DNA of 64,000 nt. It comes from Hyperoodon ampullatus. Its lineage: Eukaryota; Chordata; Mammalia; Artiodactyla; Ziphiidae. The notes beneath the pieces were generated by a model, which was not told the origin of the DNA, made no database searches, and saw only the letters and a program-made list of their open reading frames with translations. Shown here one piece after another: positions 36,500-49,350 of the stretch. The position numbers were made by a program, and so were the translations under genes. The stretch's first letter is position 1. Each line of letters starts with the position of its first letter. The DNA lies in assembly GCA_949752795.1 (NCBI GenBank), contig OX457058.1:162753353-162817352 (forward strand), written 5' to 3'.

Positions 36500-37110
36500 T
36501 TTACTGCTAATGAATAAATTAACTAAAAAAGGTTAATCTGCCTACATGTTTATGAAACATTGTGCAAATCGTTCTTTGAAAGGTTTAATGGTAATTGAAA
36601 GCAATTGAATACCATGGTACATTTCCCCCAATTTTCATCTATTTTTTTTTTTTTAAAAAGTGTACAGATTACACAGATTTTTACATTTTACAGATGTGTA
36701 TGTAGAGGGGATTTTGTGGGGCTCTGATGTCATTTCTATGGTTTAAGTACATTAATACAAACATGCAGGGCCTCCATTTTTGGTCAGGAATGGCACTGAT
36801 TTTGGTAATTAATTTCAAAGCAGAGCTGTAAAAATGAAAAGAATCTGTGTGATTAATATTATTACAGTAAGCAGCAAAGGAAGTAATTATGTTTAGATAC
36901 ACATTGTAAAGTTTGACAAAACGGCTCTTGTATTGAGTTCAAATTGCATACAGTTTATCACCTGCTATTCGCTTTGGAGGTATTTTTCATGAGTGGCACA
37001 GGTGTTGAAGGCTGAAAAGATGTGGATCACTATTTGCATGAGTGGCACTTTGTAAGGAAACCTTTTCCTAATAAAGGGACTATTTTTCCCATCCCACCCT
37101 TTTCTCTTCT
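36500..37110. promoter_or_regulatory. Candidate conserved non-coding element (inference)
   Basis: A 600-bp stretch with no recognisable repeat, AT-rich and dense in TAAT homeodomain cores (for example GGTAATTAATTTC near 36806). It holds a perfect octamer ATTTGCAT at 37032-37039 and two copies of CATGAGTGGCAC (36988-36999 and 37037-37048). These traits are common in vertebrate developmental enhancers, but nothing here proves conservation or activity. Confidence 0.3.
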
Positions 37111-37166
37111 GCACTGAAGGTGGACCTACTTACCGGCTGGTAAGGACATTTTGGAAAAGAAAATGT

Positions 37167-37183
37167 GAATGGGTGTGTGTGTT

Positions 37184-37214
<31 letters not shown>

Positions 37215-37215
37215 G
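37167..37215 (+). repeat. (TG)n microsatellite with TTTG interruptions
   Basis: TG units with two GTTTG interruptions on the left and a pure run of about 13 units on the right. Confidence 0.97.
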
Positions 37216-37394
37216 CTAAGGAGGAGCAGAGGGCATACATTGGGAATTACATACTGAAAAAAAGAAAATCACAATTTTCCTATTTGAAATGCTTTTGCTA
37301 TTTCCAAAAATGCTTCATATCTAAGAATCTGAAGAAATGACAAAATAGCTTATAAGTCTCTTTCACAGTTTTAAAAAAGTGTATTTTATAAAGT

Positions 37395-39640
37395 GATCCC
37401 CATACTGTGTAATCTCAGGACAACTTACATTCTTAAAAATTATTGAAGACCCCAAAGAGCTTTTGTTTTTGTGTGCTCTATCCAGAGATGTTCTGGTACA
37501 TACTTAACAATAGGCTCTATAGAGGGAATAAAAAGTCTGTAGTATTTGCTGGCTTCAAGCCACCAATATGAGGTCACTGAAATCAATTGTATGTCAGCTC
37601 CAGCACACACTGTTGCCATATTTGAAGTTAAAACTCACAAGTTTAAAAATATCAAGGAAAAGGAACTATACGTTTACTCCAACTTCTCTTTCCTTCTATA
37701 TCATCATCATCACTATCAGTGTAAGTTTCAGCTAATACAGGAAAAGGAAGTAACAAAAGTAAGAAAGTGTATGATGGAGTTCTTTGGCTGTTAGTGTTTC
37801 TTAGAATACCATTGATTTTTGCCTGCATTTAAAGCAAATTCTGGTTCAAATAGAAAGCATGTCTTCTCAGACCTGTCAGCCAACAGCCTCTCCATAGTCT
37901 TAGATGTAATGTGCTTACCTTGTACTTGCTTTAAATCTTGCTGAAGTCCCATGTATTGTGGGCCCACCAGAATTCCATGCTCATGTGGCATGAATGCTCT
38001 GTACCAATCAAGTGGCAAGGAATGGTGGTCACATGTGTTGCACGTATCTCTTCTGATCAATCTCCATTGTCCCACTGGATTTCACTTATGAAACAAAAGT
38101 TCAAAGATAAGATTAAAAACTGTACGATGGTGACAGTAAAGCATGAAACTGAGCAAGCAGCCCTTCTGAATACAGGGCTCTGTGCCACTGCTCACACATT
38201 CATGAAGCCGGCCCCAAAAATAACAATAAGAAATCCATTCCACGTTCGTGTAAATATTTTCATTAAAATTGTGGGAAACTGAGATTGTTTTTTACTTTTA
38301 CAAACATCTTTAATGTTTTTAATGTTTAGTTTAATAGAAGACAGATGGAATCTTGTACCTGCTTCTGTACTGAATTTGTTGCAATATATTGTTTTGGTTT
38401 AGGTATTTGAAGAACATCGTGCCTTTCACAAATATGTAGTTGGAATGTAGACATATTTTAATAATCTTTTCGGAAAATTGTGGATATTCTTATTTGAAAT
38501 TATACTAAAATTCAATAAGTGGTGGTTTCTTATAAGTTAATTGAAATATAATTTGATACCATATAACAAACATATAACAAACATTTTTATTCTTTGAATT
38601 TTTTTTTTTTTTTTTTTTTTTTTTTGGTACACGGGCCTCTCACTGTTGTGGCCTCCCCCATTGTGGAGCACAGGCTCCGGACACGCAGGCTCAGCGGCCA
38701 TGGCTCACGGGTCCAGCTCCTCCGCAGCATGTGGGATCTTCCCAGACCGGGGCACGAACCCGTGTCCCTTGTATCAGCAGGTGGACTCTCAACCACTGCG
38801 CCACCAGGGAAGCCCACTCTTTGATTTTAATCCATTGGTGTGATTTTATAACATCACGCATTGTTCACTGGAAAACACTGACTCCCTGAATTATGCAGAT
38901 ATTACAAATTTTGAAACATTTCATTTTACAATAGGACTCAGATACTATTTAGTAATATCACTTTCAGTCTTATCAGAAGCTGTCAAGCTCAGAGTGACTG
39001 ATACAAGTTTTCAAAACTTATAATATTTTTTGCTTAAAACTCAAATTGTATCACTGACAACAAATGTCATTGGTTTTCCTTGATGTGACAAGGTGAAGCT
39101 TCATTCATTTTTGAGAAAATATCTGCCTAATACCTAAGTCCAGACAAGCACAATGTCAATCATTTTTTCCAAGTAAAAATTTTGTACCATGAAAAAAGAG
39201 GTTAGTTCAGCTGGGAATTCAACCAATAAAATAAGTATTCTTTCTTCAGATAAACATCACACCTAGATATGCCATAAAAGAGCATTCACCACAATTACCA
39301 TTTCATCATACAGAGTACTAAAAAGACAGGGGCTGAAGGTTCAAAATATTTAGTAATAATAATAAGTTTTACTGATCCAAGAAAAATATTTTAAAGTGAA
39401 ACTTGCTTTTATTTTTACTCTGTGTACTGGTGAAGAGTGCAATGAATACTAATACAGTTTGGTGCCACAACTTTAATTTGTGGTAAGATACAGCAGATTC
39501 AACCACCACTGTGTTTGCAACAGTAGTACAAATGTCAACACAGTGAAAAAAGCAAATAATATCTTAATATTTTTCCAAAATTATTTTTGGCATAATGGAC
39601 CCGGTAAATAGATTTTGGGAATCCAGAAACTACACATTGG
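37395..39640. repeat. Scattered fragments of an ancient interspersed repeat, possibly hAT-Charlie-like
   Basis: Three patches match parts of one old repeat as I remember it. They are 37425-37475 (TTAAAAATTATTGAAGACCC then AAAGAGCTTTTG), 38290-38400 (AATAGAAGACAGATGGAATC, CTGCTTCTGTACTGAATTTG) and 39535-39620 (AAAGCAAATAATATCTTAAT, CATAATGGACCCGG). A short SINE lies between the second and third. The DNA at 37540-38280 is unexplained and could be a transposase remnant, but its frames show no motif I can name. Confidence 0.4.
38591..38815 (-). mobile_element. Short CHR-type SINE
   Basis: Reverse-oriented: poly-T from 38601 to 38625, body to GGGAAGCCC at 38815. The target duplication ATTCTTTGAATTTT (38589-38602) matches ACTCTTTGATTTT (38816-38828) imperfectly. 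Confidence 0.95.
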
Positions 39641-40198
39641 CAACTGCTGGTACGAAAATATTGCAGTAGGAGATTTTTATTCTGACACTTGATAGAAATG
39701 TCCCTCTGGGCTGTCACCTCCCCTCTCTGAATCTCAGTTTTCTCAAGTGGGGGCAATAATACTTGTTTTGCTAACAATAGATTTACTCTAGGGATCAAAG
39801 AAATCATGACTCTGAAAAAGTTTTGAAAGTACAAAGGCCTCCCTGTTTGTCTTTCTCTTCTTAAAATCATTATTGGTTTCTTGTTGCTAATACTAATAAC
39901 ATCTATATTTGATTATTTATTATGGCCCATGCATGGCCTTAGCTTATGATATTCAGACTTGAGATTTGATCCGGAAGTCCATAATTTTTCCTCTATGTCA
40001 CAATACTTCTTCTAAAGGCTGAAACCAATGTAGAGAGAAAGAAGAAGTTGGGTAAGAACTGGTTTGACTGGAGAACTTAGTTTCAAAAATTCCCATTCAT
40101 AAATTGGCAGAAAAATCCTTGAAGATCCATGAATAATAGTTACAGAACTGCTTTTATATGTAGAACACTGTAGTGAATGTATAAAAAATGTTACTGTT
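39641..40198. other. Unassigned sequence
   Basis: No gene or repeat recognised. Confidence 0.4.
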
Positions 40199-40212
40199 CA
40201 AGAAGTTATTGC

Positions 40213-40405
40213 AGGGGCCTCCCTGGTGGCGCAGTGGTTGGGAGTCCGCCTGCCGATGCAGGGGATACGGGTTCGTGCCCCGGTCTGGGAGGATCCCATA
40301 TGCCGCGGAGCGGCTGGGCCCGTGGGCCATGGCTGCTGAGCCTGCGCGTCCGGAGCCTGTGCTCCGCAACGGGAGAGGCCACAGCAGTGAGAGGCCCGCA
40401 TACCA

Positions 40406-40448
<43 letters not shown>
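40213..40448 (+). mobile_element. Short CHR-type SINE, first of a tandem pair
   Basis: Body starts GGGGCCTCCCTGGTGGCGCA. The A-box-like TGGCGCAGTGG is at 40227-40237 and the B-box-like GGTTCGTGCCC at 40270-40280; both are internal RNA polymerase III promoter elements inherited from the parent tRNA. The poly-A tail is about 42 long (40407-40448). It is flanked by AGAAGTTATTGC at 40201-40212 and 40449-40460. Confidence 0.96.
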
Positions 40449-40451
<3 letters not shown>

Positions 40452-40460
40452 AGTTATTGC

Positions 40461-40680
40461 TGGGCTTCCCTGGTGGTGCAGTGCTTGAGAGTCTGCCTGC
40501 CAATGCAGGGGACGCGGGTTCGTGCCCCAGTCCGGGAGGATCCCACATGCCGCGGCGCGGCTGGGCCCATGAGCCATGGCTGCTGGGCCTGTGCGTCCGG
40601 AGCCTGTGCTCCGCAACGGGAGAGGCCACAACAGTGAGAGGCCCGCGTACCGCAAAAAAAAAAAAAAAAAAAAAAAAAAA
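40461..40680 (+). mobile_element. Short CHR-type SINE, second of a tandem pair
   Basis: Body starts TGGGCTTCCCTGGTGGTGCA and ends GTACCGC with an A-tail (40654-40680). It is flanked by AGAAGTTATTGC at 40449-40460 and again at 40681-40692. It differs from the first copy at many positions (for example TGGTGGTGCAG for TGGTGGCGCAG), so it is probably an independent insertion and not a recent tandem duplicate. Confidence 0.96.
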
Positions 40681-40692
40681 AGAAGTTATTGC

Positions 40693-41159
40693 AAATAAAT
40701 ATGCAGACATCTCATCTAGAGCTTTATATGGAAGAAAACAAGGCAAAGCTGTAATGCAACAGAGAGCTTTGGTAAGGGCGCCCTTGCTGTTTTGATTTGG
40801 TATTCTCTCAGTTCTTGTTTATGCGATTTCTGTGGGAAGACAAATCTGGAATTAATTTATTTTTGAGTAGTTGTTCATGGGTAACGTAGCTTTTTCCAGT
40901 AAAAATACTCTTCTCATTGCTTTATAAGCAAATACTGGGTTTTAACACTTGCAAACCCACCAATAAATAAGAGATATGAGGAGGAGATGAGGCATAGCAA
41001 CTAGAGTATCAAATACAATACAAATGCAGTCACTGGCAGGTTGTAGTTCACCTGATTTAGGTTCAGGGAAAGTCAGCGGAGTTTTAAGGAAGCATTTCCA
41101 AATCTAATATAGAGGCTTGGGCTGTAATCTATTCCAGCTGAAATAACTCCCCTCCTGAA
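40693..41159. other. Unassigned sequence
   Basis: Nothing recognised. Confidence 0.4.
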
Positions 41160-41290
41160 AACAGCCTCACCTACCACCACTAACCTGAACTGACCTCATC
41201 ATAGCACTTATCACCAGCTGAAATTGTTTGATATATTTTATTGAATCTATAACATCTTCAACTATAAGACACATCATTATTTTGTGTATA
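41160..41290 (+). repeat. L2 LINE fragment
   Basis: CATCATAGCACTTATCACCA followed by GATATATTTTATTGAAT is the sense L2 3'-UTR pattern. It may be the left half of the copy that resumes at 41795. The 500 bp between them are unassigned. Confidence 0.55.
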
Positions 41291-41794
41291 CCAAAAATGC
41301 CAATTAAATTACACTGAATTTACGGTTTTAGTATTGATTTCAAAAACCTCTTCAATTGGGTATTTTAAAGTAAAATAAATATATGTCTATCTTTTTCAAA
41401 AAATATCATTCTCTTTGTACCATTATACCATATTACTTTTTATTTAAATTTTACCCTGCCTCTGGGATTTTTTTCAAGCCTTAATACTGTTTTGATGATG
41501 ATGCTTTTAAATGTCACCAAAAGGTTTTAAGACATCAACTAGGACTCCTTTTCCTTCTTTAAATGGTTTTTGAGTGATTCATGGATTGAAATGTCAGGGG
41601 CTGAGTTTGTCCTTTCATGCCATCAGGAATAACAACCAAGTTCACCTATGCATAGGCCATGACAATATGTTACCCCACCACCTGACCTACAGTAATTGAA
41701 AGAAGCCATCCCAATTTCTGAGATGTTAAAAATATGAGGGGAAATGAAATACAGTCTTATTTTTTAATGTGTGTAGTTCTTTTTTTTTTTTTTT

Positions 41795-41925
41795 TCTCCC
41801 ACTGGCATACAAGCTCCTTGAAGGTAAGGCTCTATATTTATTGTTTATCCAAGTATCTAAGTTGAACATTGCTCAATACATGCATTAAAGACACATGATT
41901 TGTAATGAATGATGAATAAAAGCTC
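41795..41925 (+). repeat. L2 LINE 3' end
   Basis: CATACAAGCTCCTTGAAGGT, CTATATTTATTGTTTATCC, GAACATTGCTCAATACATGC and a decayed GAATGATGAAT end follow the L2 3' terminus. Confidence 0.65.
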
Positions 41926-44374
41926 AATACACACATGAAAGCCTTACAGGAATATGGAAATATAGGATACTTGATTAAACAAAAGCTTTCTCATTAGAAA
42001 GACCATTAACTCCCTCACCCCATGTGGTCACAGTGGCCATGTGACATGGCATAAATGTTGAAATTCTCTAACCCTCAAAATGAGAATAAAAGTGCCTACC
42101 TTGTGAATGATGATTTTATGAGTTTTGACCAACAGAGTATAAGGTAAACATTAGTACAGGGTCTTTAGGTCCTACTAAATAAGAAGCATGTCCGTCTTCA
42201 TCCTTTTGCATCTAGTGTTATTTGCAGCTCTGAGATCAGAATTCTTGTTGGGAATGACCTTTTTCTTGACTCTCAGAGTTTACACAACTGTGGAAAAACA
42301 ATCTGAAAAAATAGAACTCTTACATTTTCACATCTGGAGTTTGTGTTCTACCTCTCCTCCAGTCTAATATCTGAAATCTGGAAAAACATGAGTGTTAAGA
42401 GACAAGGCCCAGTGGAAGGAGATATAAAAATAATGTGTCCATTTTCTACTACTCAAAACAAAAAGTGTATGTTACTATTTTTATGAGATGAAAGTTAATG
42501 CTGTTTTAGAACAGAGAATTCTCCAAATTCTCACTATCAGGTGTCAGTGTCATGCTGCTGTTTGTTGTCTGCAGAAAGGAGACAGTTGGGACTAAAGTTT
42601 GGAGAGAAGACTTGATATTTACATTTGAATTATCACCCACATGCCCTGAAACTTATAACAGCTCAAAGGAGGCTCTATTTTCTCCTTTTACAGAACCAGC
42701 GATGAAGGAGTAGACTGATTGGCCTTTCAAAGTAAACTAGATTGTAGGTAGGAAATTGAGGCAAAGAATGTAAGTGCATTCTATGTCACCCAAAGAAAAA
42801 TTCAGTGATGAAACTGGGATGGGAAACAATTTTCGGATTTCATTATCTTGACACTTACTATTTAGCCACCATTCCTTATACATGGGCATGTTTAGTTTGC
42901 CAATAAATTCCCTGTACATCTGAATAATTTTACCAATGTGATTGAAAGTAATACTGTATTACAATTAGTATTTTATAGCACTCTAATTTTCCTAATGATA
43001 GTTTCTTTATAAACCAAGAGAAAGGGAATGAAGTTAAGGTACTACAAGTTGGAAACAAGCAGAAGAATTCATATTATCAAGTCAAAGGCGTTAGGTGAAC
43101 TCAAAATTATAACAGCGATGCTAATACAATATGGAAAAGAGATTGTGAATTCAATAGCATGTTCTGAAAACTTAAAAGTAAAATAAATTAAATGGTGAAA
43201 CCCTAAAGCATAGAAAACAATGTTAGTGATCTCAAGAGAATAGATGTCACTGTTGTTACTTTCAATGAATTGGATAGATGGCAGTATTGTCAGAGTACTT
43301 CTATTGCATTTTCTTTTGACAGCTAGAATTGTGATTTTAGTTTCAAACTGAGATAGAGCCTTCAAATAATTCACTAGTTCATGTTTCATTCACCATTCAG
43401 TTTGAAATCATCTATAAGCCACATACTTTAAAGGTGTGTGTTTGTGAAACATGTCTTTTATTTTATTGCTTTCACAAAACTTAATTCTGTCACACAAATA
43501 TCTTGAAAAGCTTTAGTTGAGTTTCAGTTCTTCAGTCTTTGCAGTTCTTCAGTCATGGTGGTCTCAAAATCCAAATTATTCAAGCCTCTGGCTTCATTTT
43601 CACCCAGTGTATTGGGCTGTGCACAGTCTAATGATGTCAGACAATAGACTGGAGGTGGTACATGTCATGAATCAAACTAAACTCCTTTAAGTAATAGGAG
43701 TTTCATTTAAACAAGACAAATTATAATTTTCCATATCTTTTTCTTTTAATTTCTTTTTCTAATTCATAAAACCATGAACTAATTTGAATGTTTAGTTTCC
43801 CTTCTGGCTTGATTTGTTTCATACCAAGTGATACCCAAGGGAGCATTTCACCTGGTGCTCTAATGGGAAACTTGACAGACCTTAATGTATCACTGCAATG
43901 TTTTTCTCAATTATATACTCTTTTTCCTGTATCTTTTGGATGTTTTTCAGATGGTCTTGGCCATTAAATTTCTGTAAATGAATATTTTTCAGAAAGTTCC
44001 TTAAAAATTCCTGAACAGCAGTTGAACAGGCTCATGATAGACTCTATTATCGAGATAGACAAGATTTCCACTCATTTAGCACGTAAAAGTGTTATGTAGA
44101 GATGATGCTGGTTGAAATTATTTGATGTGGATATGCTAGATAAAATAAACACTTACAGTTTCTATTCCCTGTCTATTTTTGCACTCAAGTGTTGAAGGAG
44201 TTTGAACAGTGGAATGACATATTTTTTGAAAGACTGAAGGATGTGACCAACAATCTAGGGAAACAGCCAATGATTTCTTAAAATCCTATGAGAGATAATG
44301 AATAATGATTAATGTGAGTTTTATTTTTGATTATTTAATATATTGCATGTCTGTATCATTCTAACATCCTTGTT
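41926..44374. other. Unassigned, repeat-poor sequence
   Basis: About 2.4 kb without a repeat or exon I can name. The 106-residue open frame at 43069-43389 (minus) has no family motif and no coding context. Confidence 0.45.
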
Positions 44375-44660
44375 CTATGTTTTTATTCATTCATTCATGC
44401 AACACCTATTTTCAGTGTCCATTATGTGCCAGGCAACATCCAATTTTAAGGAGGGAGAGCAAACAATAAGTAAACTGGGCAATTAAAGTAAGTTCTGACA
44501 AATATTAAAAAAGAAATATGTACAGAATGTGGAAGTATAGTGGAAGAACAGTTAACCCAGACTTGCTAATGAAGAATGGTTCCATGCAAAAAGTTACAGC
44601 TACACTAAATTTTAATGTCTGGAGAATGTTTAGGACTCGTTGGAATGAGTTAGCATGGGG
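44375..44660 (-). repeat. L2 LINE 3'-end fragment
   Basis: ATTCATTCATTCATGCAACA, CCATTATGTGCCAGGCAAC and AACAATAAGTAAACTGG are the antisense L2 end. It is interrupted on the right by the long CHR SINE. Confidence 0.75.
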
Positions 44661-45018
44661 GAGTTTTTTTTTGTTTGTTTTGCTTTGTTTTGTTTTTTTT
44701 GGCTGTGTTGTGTCTTCGTTGTTGTGCACAGGCTTTTCTCTGGTTGTGGTGAGGAGGGACTACTCTTCGGTGCACAGGCTTCTCATTGTGGTGGCTTCTC
44801 TTGTTGTGGAGCACTGGCTCTAGGTGTGTGGGCTTCAGTAGTTGTGGCACACAGGCTCTGTAGTTGTAACTCACGGGCTCTAGAGCACAGGCTCAGTAGT
44901 TGTGGTGCACGGGCTTAGTTGCTCTGTGGCATGTGGGATCTTCCCAGACCAGGGCTCAAACCCGTGTCCCCTGCATTGGCAGGCGGATTCTTAATCACTG
45001 CACCACCAGGGAAGCCCC
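44661..45018 (-). mobile_element. Long CHR-type SINE (about 320-bp body)
   Basis: Reverse-oriented and longer than the other SINEs. T-rich tail 44664-44698, then a body with repeated TAGTTGTGG/GTGGTGCACGGGC units, ending ATCACTGCACCACCAGGGAA and GCCCC at 45018. The same tRNA-derived head as the short forms (GCATGTGGGATCTTCCCAGA) is joined to a different, longer 3' half. This fits the older CHR subfamily shared with ruminants. The target duplication GAGTTTT (44661, 45020) is short. Confidence 0.9.
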
Positions 45019-45026
45019 AGAGTTTT

Positions 45027-48000
45027 CAATCACATGTAGGAACTTTTGGAATAACGTGTGTAGTAGATCAATAACATAGAAGTGTATGGTCTATATGCTA
45101 CCTATCAATTTATTTTAGCCATCTTCATAGACTGGAACTAATCCTACAAATTTGAGATATCCTTCAATTGCCTTTGGATGTATGTGTAACAGAATGCAAT
45201 TAGTTCTTATTTAAAATTGCCTGTGACGTTCTCTGCCTCTGAAGAGGAAAGGAGGAGGTGATAAATTTCTTTCATTGGAAAATAACCTCAAAGAGATTGA
45301 TGAGTTGTAGAAAGAAAAGGCTAAACCTTCAATATTCTACTAATTCTTCAATACTTATCAGAATTGTTTTTAAAGTAAATTTTATTCAAAGCATATTGGA
45401 AAGTTAGAGGTAGACCCAGAAGCCTAAGCAATAGAAAGCTAAGTAGTGAGGCATAATAAAGAGAAGAGAGCCGGGAGGTACAGGGATCTTAAGAGGAGAA
45501 GCACTTTGGATAGGTGGTCAAAACTGTTTAAGAATCAAAATAGCTATCACTTAATTTTAATTTGTCTGGGGTTTGTGATTACATATCTTGATATGGCATA
45601 CACTTTTCCAAAGCCGTGAAACACGCAAATGTCTTGCTTTTGAGAAAAATGGAAGAGTAAGGCTGAGTTTCACTTATGGTTTAGTGTGGAGCAGAGCAAA
45701 GAGAAATGCAAGAAACCAATGAATCACGTGGCATTCTGTGCAGGACCTGGGGGCGTCGCAAGGGATATGGGTCAAAGGATTCAAGTCAGTTTTGCACAAA
45801 TTTCAAAGGTAAGATGACCTCAACTGACATCTGGTTGCCATAGAACCTTTGAAGAATTACAATGAAAACTTTTTACACATCCAAGACAGCATTAGAAGGT
45901 CGACTTTCAAATGTGTGTGTTAGTAAAGTAGTAGCAGTGGCAGTAGTCTCATATTGTTAGTATCCATTGCAGAAATATTGTTACTCATGTTTGGTTTTAA
46001 ATATATTTCTCAGTTAGTTTAACTTAATTACCTTTTGCTTAGACTTATATTAAAATGTTTTTATATCCTAGGCATAGTTTGGCTAGGCAACAGGAAAAGT
46101 AGGCTAAGCTGGTTTATAAATGTATACTGTCTTAAAACAGGTGACTGAAAATTGACTGAAGTTTGATTACTGTATTCTATTCTTGTAGATCCAAATGGTT
46201 TACTTTGCCCTAAAGATCTTTGATCAGCTATCCCATGCATGTGCTGAAACCAACTGAGCATACATTTTGATTTTCCAACTATTAGATAAGCATTAACGTT
46301 CCCTAAACAGTTCTTTTGACTGCAGGCCACAATTCCAGAAAAAAACAAGTGCAACTGTAAACTTTAAACTTACTAATGTGTGGAGGAATACTTAATTCTT
46401 AAACAGCTCTAAACACAATTCATTATTTTGTTGCACTTTTCTTCCCGTTTGCAACTCTTTTAGGGTTATAGAACTAGGAATAAATATTTGTGTTCCATGA
46501 CTTTAGGAAATGGATGCTGGGCTGAGGTTGTTGTCAGAATTTTGTCTGGTCTTTTCACTGTGAAAACAACAGCAGTCTAGGCTCCTCAAAACTGAACAGA
46601 ATAAAATAATCCAATTTGCTTTTATCCTTCATAGCACTTACTTTTTGCATTTCATTTAGTTTGGTCAATAAAAGCACTCAGGTCTTTTTCAGTGTGGTCA
46701 ATTTTTTTCATTATTTAAAAATTTTAGTTTTAATGTTTAGCATGAACATAAAACCATTCTCAGTGGGTCTCTGGAATGACACTGTGAAAGATTTAAGTAA
46801 AACCAAAATCTGTTTTCATTTAATGCCAAAAACAAACTCATGAAGTGGTTTTATTCTTGTTAGGTTTTATGGCTCTTCGATCTTCATTCTTTTGTGAAAC
46901 TGAAATTATGAATCAAAATGAAGTAGTATCTTCTGAAAGCATGCTATAAAAGTAATTGACCTCTAGTCCATACAATTTGGGTGTGATCATGTCATTTAGA
47001 AGATGCTACTTACTACACTGATTGCCCATAGATACATTTTGGAATGAAAGATGTCTCCAAGCTCATCACCACACTGCTATCTACATGCAAATGAAAATCT
47101 TGAAGAACTTCTCTTGCATGGAAGTTAATTCACCTTGATCCTCTTGAAGTCTTCTCTTTCCTTGGTTTGGATTTGTTGATTCAGAACAAATCTGTTTATT
47201 ATGACAAATAACAAACTGAAAGGAGAAAGTAGAAGAAGGTGCCTCTAAATATACCAGAATAGTGTCAAATTTTTCCTGGTCCATGTCTTTCCTAAGGGTT
47301 TCTAATAATCTTTTAAGTCCTGAATAACTGCTGGCCACTTTAGTTCAGCCTTGAATTATATTTAATTGAAAAACAGAGTGGGGAAATAACAAAGAGCAAA
47401 ACTGATGAGATTTGTATGGTTAAAGAACTTTAACTCATTTGATTTTCCTGAAATTCTAGACACAAAGCAATTCCACACGCATTGCTAGATGTTGCCTGTG
47501 GCTTGAATTAGAAATGTCACTTGGCTGAAGCTCTTTGAGGGTATTACATGTGTACAATGTAGCATTGCTCCTCTAGGGTAGAGGATTTCATTGTATGATC
47601 AACAGCCTGAGGACTCCTGCATTGACCTTGAAAAATATTGGTTTGTCAAAATGGCTGCTGTACTCTGCAAATGTATTTGTTCCAAATTTTATTTTTTCTG
47701 AATTCTTCTCCTTAGATGTGTATTATCCTCATACTTTCATCATGGTACTCACTGAGAGAGTAACATGTCTCTAATTTAAATGAAAAATGAGAGATTTAAT
47801 TGGAAAGGAAAAGAGGAGTCTGAAAATCATTCACTGACTCCTCCTGAATACAACACAAAGCTACAAGACACAAGAAAAATTTGGAAACACAGTTACGAAT
47901 GTAAAATTCCCAAGCCATTCTTTTTTCTCTCACTTTAGTCCTCTCCTTGCTCAACTCCCTCACTAACCCAAACCCAATATCTATTTATTAGAATATCTTC

Positions 48001-49350
48001 TATTTGCCAAATTGTGCTAATTTCAGTGAAGAAATCAAAGGAGTGAAATTATAAGCTAATGTATGTAGAGGACTGATCACAGTACAAAATTGTAAACAAT
48101 GAGAGTTCTATAAGTGGTGTTAATGCTTCTTTTATGTGAATACATTAGTAGATGTGTCTGCACAACATACGAATATTAGTGCGTTATCTTTTCATTCTTC
48201 CACTAAGTGATGTAGATATATATTTGTAAAAATAATCATTTCATATTATATGCACAATTGTCAATAATAATAGTGCCATGATTTAAGCTATTTGGCCTCC
48301 TTACCAAAGTATAGTATGTGTAAATGTAATCTGTTTTTAAACAATCCCATCCATTTTCCTACAACTTATATTTAATTATTCAATTTAGGGTAAAACCCAA
48401 AATGGTCATATCCCTCGTGCCTTTTGAACTCTTCTCTTCATCTTTTCTTGCCATATACATCAAAGAATACGGCATTCTATTAGCTGGAGTCATGCAGTGT
48501 AAATATTCCCTCTGATACGCCAGTTTGAAATCCTGACTAGACACCTGGAATTCCTTTCTGTTGGACTGAAAAGCCATAACCTGCAGTCTTTTAGAGGAAA
48601 ATCAGTTCTGGAGAAAAAACAATATATTCAGATCATTGAAGGAAGTTATAACTTTTCATCTGGGACAACCTGACAATGTGCAGTGAGCGGGAAGAAAGAT
48701 AAAGTGGGAGTTTCAAGGTATAGTTTGTCAAGAGATGAGCCTTGGCATACTGTCCAGCAGGAGCTGACACTCCACTATGTAGGAAGGAGTCACTGCCTTG
48801 TTCCTGATCCTTCTGAGTCCCTTTATTTGCAGACCCTGCTTTTGGAAGTTATCAATTAGGCAAGTAGTAAATTGTCAATGAGTATTAGTTGATCTTACAA
48901 AGCATGCACACATCAGAGTGCAGTGACAGCCTGTAAACTCCTTGAGATCAGTTAATGGACAAGACACACATTCTCCTTGTTATTACCATAATTTTGTACC
49001 AACACTTCCCCTACATGCCTTTCTTAAAGCACTATGAAAAGATGACTGTGATGCTAAATGAGAAGGTGATGAAAGGATTCATGTTCCAGGGATGATTAGC
49101 AAGCATATGAAAGACTGTTATAAGCTACTATGAGGTCAGGTTCTAATTCCTCAGGAAAGCAGAATAGTGTAAGCAGAATCACTGGAGTGAAAACTGGGGA
49201 TTTTGTTCAGAAAAGGTCAACTTGTTTAGACTCTAAAATTTGTGTAGAGAAGAAATGGCAGGAAATGAAAGATCTGGTCCCAGAATATCACCTCCTAGAG
49301 CCTAGCATACTTCTTTCTAGATTTTAGAGAGATTAGCCTACATAGTTAAT
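45027..49350. other. Long repeat-poor interval
   Basis: About 4.3 kb in which I recognise no SINE, L1 or clear MIR/L2, unusual for this window. Open frames (46061-46354, 47081-47338 and 48380-48577, all minus) are short and unconserved as far as can be judged. Could be ordinary unique DNA or very old decayed repeats. Confidence 0.45.

Noticed and set aside
32343..37215. CA and TG microsatellites as possible Z-DNA or an inverted repeat pair
   Set aside because: Simple repeats of this length are common in mammals. Their complementarity is trivial.
40213..40680. tRNA gene candidates based on A- and B-box words
   Set aside because: The boxes belong to tRNA-derived SINEs. No tRNA cloverleaf with an intact acceptor stem is formed, and every instance sits in a SINE body with a poly-A tail.
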